Positions 18,215 through 26,739 are shown, counted from the stretch's first letter. The stretch: 64,000 nt of DNA from Flammeovirgaceae bacterium UBA7330 (GCA_002471275.1 DKPQ01000023.1:124001-188000); one strand, 5' to 3'. Notes: generated by a model from the sequence alone, not told the origin. A program made the numbers and translations.

Positions 18215-19396
18215 TCAATCCATCAATTCTTCCAGCGCAAGATATGCCATCAGACCTGATCCTATTTTTAAGGCATCTTCATCGATATCAAAGGTGGGTG
18301 TATGCAATCCTGAATCAATCCCTTTTTCCTGATTTTGAACGCCCAGCATATAAAAACAGGATGGTACCTGATGAGAATAATAGGCAAAATCTTCGGCTGC
18401 CATCCAAATGTCCTGTTCCACAACATTTTCAGGACCAATATATGATGAAATGCCTTGTTTTAGCCTGCCCGCCAGCTCGATATCATTGTTTAAGAAAGGA
18501 TATCCCCTGGCTACTTCAACCTCGCATTGACCTCCCATGCTTTTAGCCAGGTTGACCACAAGTGTTTCGATACGTTGCAAACAGGTTTCCCTCCAGGATT
18601 CATCCAATGTTCTCAAGGTACCCTCGATGGCCACCTCATTGGGAATGACATTGGTAGCCCCTTCTCCGATGATCTTTCCAAAAGAAAGCACCGTCGGGAT
18701 CTTAGGGCTTGCGTTTCTGCTCACCAACTGCTGTGCTGCCACAATAAAATGGCTGGCGATCAGTACGGGATCGATACAACTTTCCGGCATGGCCGCATGA
18801 CCACCTTTCCCAATAAACCTGATGAAGATCTCATCTGAAGAGGCCATAAACTTACCAGGCTTAATTCCTACTTTACCCGTTTGCAGCCATGGGAATACAT
18901 GTTGCCCAACCATGCTTCGGGGTTTCATATCAGAAAAGAGACCTCCATCCAACATCAGCTTAGCCCCTCCTGGTATTTTTTCTTCTGCTGGCTGAAATAT
19001 CAGTTTGATGGTACCCTTCCATTGTTCTTTCAGGTCACAAAGGATCTTTCCTGCCGTGATGAGCATCGAGGTATGGCCATCATGACCACAGGCATGCATG
19101 ACTCCTTTATTTTGAGATACGAAATCATGGGTATTGGCTTCCGTAATGGGCAAAGCATCCATGTCTGCACGCAGCATGATGGTTTTCCCTGCTTCCTTGC
19201 CATGGATGGTAGCTAATAGCCCATTTCTATCTACACGTTTCAACTCATCAAACGGAAGTTCCTGAAGCTGACTCTCAACAAATTGGGCCGTTTGATCCTC
19301 CTGAAAAGATAACTCCGGGTGTTTGTGCAAGTGTCTTCTGATCTCTACACATGATTTCCAGTATTGGTCCGACAGTCCCTTTATCTTCTCTATCAT
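18215..19396 (-). CDS. M20-family amidohydrolase (N-acyl-amino-acid/hippurate hydrolase type)
   Basis: This 393-residue cytoplasmic enzyme has no signal peptide. Its motifs are HKHPELSFQE, LRADMDALPI, the metal-binding HACGHDGH (101-108), FQPAEEKIPGG, VGQHVFPW and the late MAAEDFAYY. These mark the M20D branch that removes acyl groups from amino acids, the IAA-amino acid/hippurate hydrolase type. It lies between the eight-gene operon and the serine dehydratase gene on the same strand, with 215 nt upstream. It could deacylate N-acyl amino acids or peptides, and a link to the N-acetyl-amino-acid route suggested at 62032-64000 is speculation. Confidence 0.92.
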   Translation of the reverse strand: MIEKIKGLSDQYWKSCVEIRRHLHKHPELSFQEDQTAQFVESQLQELPFDELKRVDRNGLLATIHGKEAGKTIMLRADMDALPITEANTHDFVSQNKGVMHACGHDGHTSMLITAGKILCDLKEQWKGTIKLIFQPAEEKIPGGAKLMLDGGLFSDMKPRSMVGQHVFPWLQTGKVGIKPGKFMASSDEIFIRFIGKGGHAAMPESCIDPVLIASHFIVAAQQLVSRNASPKIPTVLSFGKIIGEGATNVIPNEVAIEGTLRTLDESWRETCLQRIETLVVNLAKSMGGQCEVEVARGYPFLNNDIELAGRLKQGISSYIGPENVVEQDIWMAAEDFAYYSHQVPSCFYMLGVQNQEKGIDSGLHTPTFDIDEDALKIGSGLMAYLALEELMD

Positions 19397-19470
19397 AAAC
19401 TTAAATCTACAATTGATATTAACCTGGATTGTGCATTAGAGTTTTGTAATGAAGGGCTAAAGTACAACCC

Positions 19471-19565
19471 GCCTGCCCGGCAGGCAGGGAAAATCAAGCT
19501 TTTACTATCGGAAGCATAGCAACCGCTATGGTGACGAGAGAATATCATGTTAAGGGCTTGATTTT
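19471..19565. repeat. Intergenic element with nested palindromes
   Basis: Between sdaA and the M20 gene there is a GC-rich 15-nt palindrome (GCCTGCC-C-GGCAGGC, 19471-19485). It is followed by 10-nt inverted arms (19490-19499 and 19556-19565), and between the arms sits a small CATAGC/GCTATG hairpin (19515-19530). It looks like a small REP- or MITE-like insertion, or a structured 3' UTR. I see no coding capacity. Confidence 0.45.
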
Positions 19566-19611
19566 GAAGTAATTTAGTCATGTAATAGAAAGTCTAATGT
19601 ATAATCCAGGT

Positions 19612-21054
19612 TTAACATTCAGGCACAGAAACGGCGATATTGGCTGCCAACCCACCCAGTGAAGTCTCTTTGTACCTCACATCCATATCACAAGCTGTCT
19701 TCCACATGGTCCGGATCACATCGTCCAGGGATACTTTAGCGAGTGAAGGATTACTTTCCAGCGCAATTTCTGCAGCTGTTATGGCTTTGATGGCTCCCAT
19801 CGAGTTGCGCTCGATGCAAGGAATTTGTACCAGCCCCTGAACCGGGTCACAGGTGAGCCCCAGATGATGTTCCATCGCGATCTCTGCAGCCATGAGTGAC
19901 TGGTCTACGGTACCCCCCAGACCCGAGGCCAAAGCCGCCGCAGCCATGGCTGAGGAAACACCAATTTCTGCCTGGCACCCTCCCATTGCAGCCGATATGG
20001 TAGCGCCTTTCTTAAACAAGCTACCGATGACACCAGCTACACACATAAAATTGATGATATCACGATCCGTGACCTCTTTTTGGGTGTTGAAACAGATAAA
20101 ATACATCAACACAGCAGGTATTACACCAGCAGCTCCGTTGGTAGGTGCTGTAACCACCCTTCCGAAATTGGCATTTTCTTCATTGGTGGCGATGGCGAAG
20201 CATGAGACAAACTTGATCACTTTGTCGAAAGCCGGTTGATATCCTTTCAAAGCGGCTAACCATTCACCTTTAGAATCTCCATAATCAATTGAGCTCATCA
20301 ATCGTGAATGAATCCCCTGCGCTCGTCGTGAGACCTTGAGGACTCCTGGCAGATAACCTTCCGAATGACAACCCTGATAGATGGTGGCAGACATCACCTC
20401 CCACAGGTTCAGGATTTCCCGATCAAGTGTATCTCTATCACGCAGCGTCAGTTCATTCTGATAAACCACATCAGCAATGCTCAATGCGCCCTGATCACAG
20501 CATTTCTTCAGGTCACTGGCCTTGTCAATGAGAAATGGAAACTGCTTTTCGTTAAAAACGAGTTCCTCCCCCTCTTCCACCACGAATCCACCGCCAACAG
20601 AAAAGTAGGTTTTACTCAGCAAACAATTTTGATTGCTGTCGAAAGCCTGAAATCGTAATCCATTGGGGTGGAACTCCAGGGATTCATTGGGATGAAATAC
20701 AATAGACTGATTTGGATGAAATGTGGCCCGAAACTTGCCAGCCAATGTGATTTGGTTGCTTTTCTCCACTTCTTCCAAAATCCCCGGCAATGCTTCCACT
20801 GAGACTGTTCCCGGATCACACCCCGCAAGCCCCCATATAATCGCTTTGTCTGTCCCATGCCCCTTTCCAGTCAGGGCCAGAGATCCATAAAGATCTACCT
20901 GAATATGATCAACAGTATCCGGACTTTTAGCGGATGCCAAAGCATTGGCAAAACTTGAGGCAGCCTTCCAGGGCCCCATAGTATGTGAGCTGCTGGGGCC
21001 AATTCCTATCTTGAATATCTCAAGTATGCTTATGTTTTGTGAAGCGGAGTCCAT
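19612..21054 (-). CDS. sdaA: L-serine ammonia-lyase, iron-sulfur-dependent, single-chain form
   Basis: This 480-residue enzyme converts L-serine to pyruvate and ammonia using a [4Fe-4S] cluster. The sequence shows the N-terminal FKIGIGPSSSHTMGP block of the beta domain. The alpha domain carries TAPTNGAAGVIPA, AAMGGCQAEIGVSSAMA and LTCDPVQGLVQIPCIERN, whose cysteines are the expected cluster ligands. The length matches the single-chain form. It may be co-transcribed with the lipoprotein gene that ends 30 nt upstream of its start. Serine catabolism here may simply serve amino-acid use, with no specific pathway partner visible. Confidence 0.95.
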   Translation of the reverse strand: MDSASQNISILEIFKIGIGPSSSHTMGPWKAASSFANALASAKSPDTVDHIQVDLYGSLALTGKGHGTDKAIIWGLAGCDPGTVSVEALPGILEEVEKSNQITLAGKFRATFHPNQSIVFHPNESLEFHPNGLRFQAFDSNQNCLLSKTYFSVGGGFVVEEGEELVFNEKQFPFLIDKASDLKKCCDQGALSIADVVYQNELTLRDRDTLDREILNLWEVMSATIYQGCHSEGYLPGVLKVSRRAQGIHSRLMSSIDYGDSKGEWLAALKGYQPAFDKVIKFVSCFAIATNEENANFGRVVTAPTNGAAGVIPAVLMYFICFNTQKEVTDRDIINFMCVAGVIGSLFKKGATISAAMGGCQAEIGVSSAMAAAALASGLGGTVDQSLMAAEIAMEHHLGLTCDPVQGLVQIPCIERNSMGAIKAITAAEIALESNPSLAKVSLDDVIRTMWKTACDMDVRYKETSLGGLAANIAVSVPEC

Positions 21055-21084
21055 ATATGTAAGCTAAAGATTAAATGACACACA

Positions 21085-22050
21085 TTATTTGAGCGGTCCG
21101 ATATATTCTGTGGACACCACCAGTTCGTCAAACAGTACCTTATCAACAGCACCCGCTTCTCCTTTGGTCATATAATAATTTAACCAGAAAAAGGTAAGCT
21201 TCAACTGATCACAATTTCTCCATTGAAAACCTTCAAAAGGTTCTCCTTCAGCATTTTCCTGATTGAAACCACCTCGCCTGTCCATCATCGGGAAACCCTC
21301 ACCAAAATGCATAATCTTTTCACCATCGATCCAGCAAGCCATTTCTCCATTTTGCTCATCCACAGGATCATTTAGCTTGATCATAAATTCAACACAGATC
21401 CATTGATCCAATGCCACTTCTTTATGTTCTTCCGGGTAAAAGACATTGCCCCAGTAGGCTCCCGGGCTCCCATTCATGTGCATCCAATAGGTATAAAAAC
21501 CCCAATCCCAATTATTGGGAGAGGGTGACTCGATACCGGAAATAAAGAAGTCGTCACCAGCTGGTTTCATCCCGGCAAATCCCTGCGGCCACCCAACGGA
21601 TGGATTGTACCCACCCAGCTTGACGAAGTGGTGAAGGCTGGTCTCGCGCGTGAGAAACTTGACATAAAATCGGGCAAACAATGAGTCATAGCCTTTCGGA
21701 AACTCCTTAAACAGATGTCCACCTTCGTTTTCACCCGCTACATAGGTCATCATCAGGGATTGTTTTCCCTTGCTCTTTTCCGGCACATCATCACTGAAAG
21801 CCATCCCTTTGGTGTTTTTCCGGTCATTCCAGTTTTCGAGCATGGCTTCGATGCTTTCATGCTCAAAGGTTTCGTGGAAGATGGGGTTTGAAACAGGGTC
21901 TGAATTTGTTATAGTTTGAGACTCACATGCATTGCTTTCTTCGCTTTTTGTATCTGTATTTGTATCAGAAGGTTCATTGACCGCAGTTTCACATGCGAAA
22001 AGCGGAAGAAGTACCAATGACCAGGAGAAGAATTTAAGAAAAACAAACAC
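21085..22050 (-). CDS. Jelly-roll (concanavalin-like) lipoprotein, possible polysaccharide lyase/binding protein
   Basis: The start is GTG 22050. An in-frame TAG lies immediately upstream, and GTG gives a signal peptide with lipobox LFAC (Cys20). After a short acidic linker the protein has a beta-rich domain with FHETFEHES, aromatic-rich HHFVKLGGYNP, WDWGFYTYWMHM and a C-terminal FDELVVSTEYIGP strand. The end resembles FDNFVIATKPIGP of the lipoprotein at 33554-34762, so the two look like distant paralogues of a jelly-roll glycan-binding or lyase fold. No catalytic residues can be assigned. It is divergent from the operon starting at 22164. Confidence 0.65.
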   Translation of the reverse strand: MFVFLKFFSWSLVLLPLFACETAVNEPSDTNTDTKSEESNACESQTITNSDPVSNPIFHETFEHESIEAMLENWNDRKNTKGMAFSDDVPEKSKGKQSLMMTYVAGENEGGHLFKEFPKGYDSLFARFYVKFLTRETSLHHFVKLGGYNPSVGWPQGFAGMKPAGDDFFISGIESPSPNNWDWGFYTYWMHMNGSPGAYWGNVFYPEEHKEVALDQWICVEFMIKLNDPVDEQNGEMACWIDGEKIMHFGEGFPMMDRRGGFNQENAEGEPFEGFQWRNCDQLKLTFFWLNYYMTKGEAGAVDKVLFDELVVSTEYIGPLK

Positions 22051-22163
22051 CTATATATAATTTTATGTAAGTGATATATAACATTATGAAATCAAATATA
22101 CTTTCATTTTATTACTTACAGAGTTATTTTTATGCTAAATTATAATGACTAATCCCTTCAAAT

Positions 22164-23252
22164 GTGAGCTCATCTGATTTACCATTACGGCATCAATCAC
22201 CCCTGATTTTCTCCGGCAACAACTACCTCGGTCTGGCTAACCACCCGGAGATTGTGGAAAAGGTGGCAAGTGAGCTTCATTTGTATGGTAACAGCTTTTC
22301 GGCTTCAAGAAAAACAACCGGCACCCATGAAATACACCTTCAATTGGAGCACCTGCTCTCTACATTCAAGCAGAGCGAACAAAGCATAGTGTTTGCTACC
22401 GGGTACCTGGGCAACAGTCTGCTGGTCCGGGCACTCCGAAAAGGAAACACAATTGTACTGGCGGATGCACAGTCGCACCCCAGCATCGTCGATAGCATAC
22501 CGAAGGACGAGGTTGAGGTGGAGCTTTATGCCCACCGTGATCCCGGGCATCTGGAAGAACTTCTGAAAAAGCACCCTTCGAAAGACCTGCTCATTATGAC
22601 CGATGGTGTGTTTGCGCTGACGGGAGAGATTGCATCATTGGATGAGCTGTATGAACTGGCCATGAAATATGAGGCGGCCCTCATAGTGGACGACGCCCAT
22701 GCAACGGGTATACTTGGGGAAAACGGACGCGGCACACCTGAACATTTCAACCTCCCTGGCTCCAAACATATCTATCAGTCTGAAACCATGAGCAAGGCCC
22801 TCGGCTCCTACGGAGGTTTTATTGCTTCGGAAGTAAAACTGATTGAAAAGATCCAGGCCGAATCCAACTTTTACATAGCCTCCACTGCTTTACCCCCTGC
22901 CATCGTATTGGCGAGTCTATTTTCCCTGCAATACCTCATGCAACACCCCGAGCTAAGGGTTCAGTTATTGGGAAATGCCCGTAAAATCAGGGAAGGTGTG
23001 TCTTCCCTCGGGTTTGAAACAACACCTGACCTCACGCCCATCATACCTCTATTCTTCAAAGAGGTGAAGCAAGCTGAACAACTTTCCCAATACCTGAAGG
23101 AAGCTGGTTTTGTGGTACCCGCCATCAAATACCCGATCCAAATGGAGAAGTCGATCGTACGGATAACCACAAACGCATTGCATACCTCCGATGAAATTGA
23201 GCAACTACTATTCACTTTAAAGAAATGGACGAATGAGCACCCAGCCCACTAG
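22164..23252 (+). CDS. Alpha-oxoamine-synthase-like PLP enzyme (BioF/KBL superfamily)
   Basis: The only usable start is GTG 22164, since the nearby ATGs are out of frame and close quickly. The 362-residue protein has SGNNYLGLANHP (17-28), a DAQSHPSI segment, VDDAHATGILGENGRG (175-190) and the PLP-lysine motif ETMSKALGSYGG (Lys211). These are hallmarks of 8-amino-7-oxononanoate synthase and 2-amino-3-ketobutyrate CoA ligase relatives. No other biotin gene is nearby. It overlaps the dipeptide epimerase gene by 20 nt, so it probably works with it, perhaps on the released amino acid. The true acyl donor and amino acid are unknown. Confidence 0.85.
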   Translation: MSSSDLPLRHQSPLIFSGNNYLGLANHPEIVEKVASELHLYGNSFSASRKTTGTHEIHLQLEHLLSTFKQSEQSIVFATGYLGNSLLVRALRKGNTIVLADAQSHPSIVDSIPKDEVEVELYAHRDPGHLEELLKKHPSKDLLIMTDGVFALTGEIASLDELYELAMKYEAALIVDDAHATGILGENGRGTPEHFNLPGSKHIYQSETMSKALGSYGGFIASEVKLIEKIQAESNFYIASTALPPAIVLASLFSLQYLMQHPELRVQLLGNARKIREGVSSLGFETTPDLTPIIPLFFKEVKQAEQLSQYLKEAGFVVPAIKYPIQMEKSIVRITTNALHTSDEIEQLLFTLKKWTNEHPAH

Positions 23253-24315
23253 GATCATCGACATCGAGATCATTCCTTTGGACATCCCCCTGAAGACACC
23301 GTTTACCATCGCCATTGGGAAAAAGGAGAGCATTCAAAATGTATTGATCAAAATCAGATTGGCCAATGGTGTGGAAGGATTAGGTGAGGCTGCCCCCCTG
23401 GAGCCGATTAACGGGGAAAACCAGGCTACGGTGCTGGCTACACTGCACAGCTGTAAAGACTTTTTGTTGGGGAAAGATGTGGAGGAGTATAAGCAGATCG
23501 CCAGCCAGATAAAAGGCGTCTTTCATGTGCAGGCTGCTGCACGGTGTGCCATTGAAATGGCGTTGCTGGATGCCTATACCCAAACGCTTGGCCTTCCGCT
23601 CTACCGTTTTCTCGGTGGTGTCCAGGACGCGATAGAAACGGATTACACCATTGACATTCTACCGGCTGATCAGGCAAAGGATCTCGCTGCTGCACTCACC
23701 CAACGAGGCTACAACACCATCAAAACCAAGGTGGGAAAGCACATGGATGAAGACATCGACCGACTCCTGGCCATCAAGGAAGGTGCTCCCGAATGTGACC
23801 TCATGATCGATGCCAACCAGGGGTTCTCCGTCAAACAGGCTTTGACCTTTCTCGATAAACTCGCTGATCAGCAAATCACCCCGGTCCTTTTTGAGCAACC
23901 TGTAATCAAACATGACCTGGACGGGATGCGGTTTATCAGGGAAAACACCCCCATCCCGGTAGCTGCCGACGAGACCGTCTTCACTGCTGCTGACGCCATG
24001 GCCGTTGTGAAGTCAGGCTGTGCAGACATCATCAACATTAAGCTCATGAAATCAGGACTCATTGAAGCACTTGATATAGCTTCGATTGCTAAACGAGCGA
24101 ATATAGGCTTGATGGTTGGCTGTATGCTGGAAACCACGCTGGGGCTGGGATGTGCAGCACATGTTGCAGCAGGGCTGGGTGGCTTTCAATTTGTGGACCT
24201 GGACCCACACCTGGACCCGGCAGATAACCCGTTTATCGGAGGCCCTGATTTCCGGGAGCCTCAATACCTGCTATCAGCTGATGTACCTGGCATTGGCATA
24301 ACACTCAAAACTTAG
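23233..24315 (+). CDS. Dipeptide epimerase (L-Ala-D/L-Glu epimerase type, enolase superfamily)
   Basis: This 360-residue enzyme has the full muconate-lactonizing-subgroup active site: KTKVGK (Lys164, Lys166), MIDANQG (Asp193), FEQP (Glu221), AADET (Asp246) and NIKLMKSGG-like NIKLMKSG (Lys270). The DLDPHLDP loop (Asp322, Asp324) recognises the dipeptide amino group in known dipeptide epimerases. It is expected to epimerise the second residue of dipeptides such as those from peptidoglycan. It overlaps the PLP-enzyme gene upstream and is followed 6 nt later by an exported amidohydrolase. A related gene is cut by the right edge of the window. Confidence 0.9.
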   Translation: MSTQPTRIIDIEIIPLDIPLKTPFTIAIGKKESIQNVLIKIRLANGVEGLGEAAPLEPINGENQATVLATLHSCKDFLLGKDVEEYKQIASQIKGVFHVQAAARCAIEMALLDAYTQTLGLPLYRFLGGVQDAIETDYTIDILPADQAKDLAAALTQRGYNTIKTKVGKHMDEDIDRLLAIKEGAPECDLMIDANQGFSVKQALTFLDKLADQQITPVLFEQPVIKHDLDGMRFIRENTPIPVAADETVFTAADAMAVVKSGCADIINIKLMKSGLIEALDIASIAKRANIGLMVGCMLETTLGLGCAAHVAAGLGGFQFVDLDPHLDPADNPFIGGPDFREPQYLLSADVPGIGITLKT

Positions 24316-24321
24316 TCAATC

Positions 24322-25353
24322 ATGAAATTAACGATCATATCCCTTTTCACTCACCTGCTATTTTGTGGCACACTCATGGCACAATACATCACGCTATACC
24401 CGGACATACCAAGGGTAGATGTACACACCCATATCGGTGAAAATGACACGGTAATTGCCAACTATCTAAAACTACATGACGAGCTGGTTGATGAAAGTCA
24501 GGTGGACATGGCTATATGGGTCAACCTGGGCAACTCCCGGAACAGCCTCGTAGACATTAAGCTGGTAAACAAATTGAGTGGGGGCAGGATGGTCTGCGGG
24601 ATCGCCGATTACCGGGCTCATGATGGGTTGGCATATACTCCGGAGGAGATTGCCCAATATCAGCAACAGGGCTATGTAGGTTACAAGATCTGGTCCGGAC
24701 CCTGGTACAGGGGCCTGGACAAGATGGAAGATGGGTATCCATACATTGATAATCCGGCCCATACGCCCACCTTCAGCAAGATGGAAGCCATTGGTTTCCC
24801 AGGTGCTTCTGTCCATATAGCGGACCCTAATGGGCCCTGGAACCAGCGGAGCCCCTGGCTGGCAGACCCGGTGGAATACTGGAAAGAGATCAATGCCTGG
24901 CATAAGGTACTGGAACGGCACCCAAATCTGACGGTCGTGGCTGCACACGGAAACTGGCTGCTTTGTCAGGATGCCCAGATTGACTACCTGAGGTACATGC
25001 TCACCGTGTTTCCAAACCTTCATATCGACCTGGCAGCCACGTTTCAATATTTCAACCTGGTCAGTCATGGCAACCTGAGGTCATTTATCATCGAGTGGGC
25101 CGACAGGATCCTGTATGCCACTGACAATGGAGCCTGGAAAGATCCTGAAGAAACAGAAAAAAGAAAGAAACAATACCTGAATACGTTCGAGATCCTGGAA
25201 ACAGATCACCTGGTAAAAGGTAGCTTCTTTAGCAGTCAGCCGATTCAGGGCCTGAACCTGCCTGAAGATGTCCTGGAAAAGATCTATTATAAAAATGCTG
25301 CCCGGGTCTATCCGAAGGTGAAGGAGCAACTTGAGAAGCTGGGGTATCTCTAA
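24322..25353 (+). CDS. Exported amidohydrolase-family TIM-barrel hydrolase
   Basis: This 343-residue protein has a cleavable signal peptide (1-20, LMA-Q). The amidohydrolase-2 fold is shown by the N-terminal metal motif DVHTHIG (Asp33, His35, His37), HIADPNGPW, VVAAHGNW and the C-terminal LYATDNGAW with a likely metal or catalytic Asp. Family members hydrolyse or decarboxylate small organic acids and lactones. It is the third gene of the plus-strand operon. The lipoprotein at 34805-35881 is a clear relative, with similar HIA/HLA, GAHMG and YATDIGYG blocks. The substrate is unknown. Confidence 0.85.
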   Translation: MKLTIISLFTHLLFCGTLMAQYITLYPDIPRVDVHTHIGENDTVIANYLKLHDELVDESQVDMAIWVNLGNSRNSLVDIKLVNKLSGGRMVCGIADYRAHDGLAYTPEEIAQYQQQGYVGYKIWSGPWYRGLDKMEDGYPYIDNPAHTPTFSKMEAIGFPGASVHIADPNGPWNQRSPWLADPVEYWKEINAWHKVLERHPNLTVVAAHGNWLLCQDAQIDYLRYMLTVFPNLHIDLAATFQYFNLVSHGNLRSFIIEWADRILYATDNGAWKDPEETEKRKKQYLNTFEILETDHLVKGSFFSSQPIQGLNLPEDVLEKIYYKNAARVYPKVKEQLEKLGYL

Positions 25354-25399
25354 ATGAGTTCCGACTCTTCTGTTGTCTTTGATGGGTTTTCGCCTTAGG

Positions 25400-25484
25400 C
25401 CATCTTTGATGTTTTCATTGGCCTTCGTTGGTGTTTTCACCAATGAAAATTGGCATGCTGCTGAAAACACCAACATGGGCAACA
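25400..25484. repeat. Dispersed hairpin repeat, copy 1 (with a degenerate half-copy just upstream)
   Basis: 25421-25484 carries GCCTTCGTTGGTG-TTTT-CACCAATGAA, then a variable loop and TGAAAACACCAACATGGGCAA. The same arrangement recurs at 31326-31395. The inner part is a TTGGTG/CACCAA hairpin with a TTTT loop, and the outer part pairs GTGTTTTCA with TGAAAACAC. A weaker form (CATCTTTGATGTTTTCATTGG) starts at 25401. It has no coding potential and lies in a convergent junction. Confidence 0.7.
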
Positions 25485-25524
25485 AATAGCCTTTCACATG
25501 ACAACAGTGATACCCATAAATATG

Positions 25525-25656
25525 TAAGGCTTCATAGGGACTTATATAAGGCCTTACAGGAGCCTGCGTAAGGCCTTATAGAGGCTTGCGTAAGGCCTTG
25601 TTGAACCTCGCGTAAGGCCTTACAGGTAGAGTAGTAAGGCTATGCACCGGAAATCG
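25525..25656. repeat. 22-nt periodic array of palindromic TAAGGCCTTA cores (6 units)
   Basis: The core TAAGGC starts at 25525, 25547, 25569, 25591, 25613 and 25635, exactly 22 nt apart each time. Units 2, 3 and 5 have the full 10-nt palindrome TAAGGCCTTA, unit 4 has TAAGGCCTTG, and units 1 and 6 are degenerate (TAAGGCTTCA, TAAGGCTATG). The 12 nt between cores are only loosely conserved (AGGAGCCTGCG-like). The array lies between the ends of two convergent genes. It does not have CRISPR dimensions. Confidence 0.85.
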
Positions 25657-25676
25657 AGGTCTTTTCTGGCTTTTTT

Positions 25677-25722
25677 GGCCTGCGTTGGTGTCCTCTATAT
25701 TTAGCCTTCTTTGGTATTTTCA
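25677..25722. repeat. Two degenerate copies of the hairpin repeat head
   Basis: GGCCTGCGTTGGTGTCCTC (from about 25677) and AGCCTTCTTTGGTATTTTCAT (from about 25703) resemble the first 20 nt of the dispersed hairpin repeat at 25421 and 31326. They flank the 22-nt array on its right side, so the array is sandwiched between relatives of this repeat. Confidence 0.45.
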
Positions 25723-25914
25723 TCTATGACTTCTGGAAAACCACAGAACCGTTATCGTATGAATGAGGTACCACTGACTGAAGTAATCTCGTCAACGTAT
25801 TGGGAGACTGCTTCTCACCTATGTTTTACTTCGGTGAGCGAAGCATTCCATTTCATTCCTTGCCTCAGCAAACTTCAATTGGATCAGGAGTTCGCAGTGA
25901 CGGTGCTTTTCGTT

Positions 25915-26082
25915 TTATTGCCTTTTGGTCTTATGCTTTTTGTACCGTTCAGAAGCTTTTCGAAAATATTCTAATTCTTCTTCAACAGTCATCCCTTCAA
26001 TTTTTTTGCTGAGTTTTTCTCTTAATTTTCGTTGAAGTTCGACTGCATCAAAACTCTTCTTTTTTTTAACCTCTGTTCCCAT
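25915..26082 (-). CDS. Small 55-aa partner of the PIN toxin, putative antitoxin
   Basis: Reading from ATG 26082 gives 55 residues: an N-terminal MGTEVKKKKSFDAVELQRKL, then KLSKKIEGMTVEEELEYF, and a basic KHKTKRQ tail before TAA 25917-25915. The protein is short, highly charged and probably helical. It begins 17 nt before the PIN gene stop in another frame (overlap 26066-26082), a coupling common in toxin-antitoxin pairs. The FDAVELxRKLR...IEGMTxEEELxYxR pattern resembles small proteins encoded beside PIN genes in other bacteria, from memory. The antitoxin role is inferred. Confidence 0.7.
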   Translation of the reverse strand: MGTEVKKKKSFDAVELQRKLREKLSKKIEGMTVEEELEYFRKASERYKKHKTKRQ

Positions 26083-26533
26083 AATCAATTAATTCTCTGG
26101 GTGTTCGAATCTCTAAGATACCATATCCGTTCTGGATGTTGATCCCGTTGTAGTGTTTTATTTTATTAAGGTTTACAATGTGCTTGAAGTTCCAGCTAGC
26201 TAAAATATCTATTTTATTGACCGTTGCAGTTGCGATGTGACGACAATCAGCAAGACTACCTTTACCAACGATTCCTGACTTTAAGTATTGATCGGCAAGA
26301 TGAATTGCTTCCTTGTCAAGTGCTAAATCAATGACACAATCTGCTTCAAATTTATCCAAGAATGAACTCACATGTGTAGGAGCATTTAAAAGCTCATCCT
26401 TAAGGATGGACGATACTCCAATTCGGAATTCTCCTTTATGTACTGCTTTAAAGAATAAATTGGTCCACAGTTCAAATTCTACATCAAATACTCCACCTAT
26501 TACAGAAGTATCAACATATACAATTGGACTCAT
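26066..26533 (-). CDS. PIN-domain ribonuclease-like protein (VapC-type toxin candidate)
   Basis: This 155-residue protein has a PIN fold: IVYVDTSVIGG (Asp8) at the start, KDELLNAP (Glu47) in the middle and SLADCRHIATA (Asp96) as the third acidic position, followed by ILASWNFKHIVN. These residues bind Mg2+ or Mn2+ in PIN nucleases. The downstream overlapping 55-aa gene supports a toxin-antitoxin pair, with the toxin gene first, the reverse of the usual vapBC order. It lies in a region rich in repeats and next to an IS element, typical for such modules. RNA cleavage is inferred from the family. Confidence 0.85.
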   Translation of the reverse strand: MSPIVYVDTSVIGGVFDVEFELWTNLFFKAVHKGEFRIGVSSILKDELLNAPTHVSSFLDKFEADCVIDLALDKEAIHLADQYLKSGIVGKGSLADCRHIATATVNKIDILASWNFKHIVNLNKIKHYNGINIQNGYGILEIRTPRELIDYGNRG

Positions 26534-26612
26534 AGCGGAAATTTCTTAGGACAACTAATAAAGTACATTTTGCTTTAATAAACATCTCAAAATGCCACTT
26601 AAATCAACAATT

Positions 26613-26724
26613 AAATCTAAGCAATTTCCATCAAACAGGTGTACACAAAAGGGAAGATCAGAATGGTTTATCTGTCAGGGATTTGGAAATCCTTTTTATC
26701 AGAAGTCTGACATCCCTGTAGAAC
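26613..26724 (+). repeat. About 100-bp dispersed direct repeat, copy 1
   Basis: It starts AAATCTAA, continues TTTCCATCAAACAGGTGTAC, GATCAGAATGG, and contains the hairpin AGGGATTT-GG-AAATCC with a T-run. Copies 2 and 3 lie at 28230 and 28994 in the same orientation. Here it is placed just beyond the stop of the minus-strand hydrolase gene. Confidence 0.85.
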
Positions 26725-26739
26725 AAAACAGTCAGGGAT

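Noticed and set aside
22164..23252. Biotin biosynthesis bioF
   Set aside because: No other bio gene is nearby, and the overlap with a dipeptide epimerase points elsewhere; only superfamily membership is claimed.
25525..25656. 22-nt array as a CRISPR array
   Set aside because: Conserved cores are only 10 nt, spacers 12 nt, and no cas gene is in the window. CRISPR repeats and spacers are each much longer.
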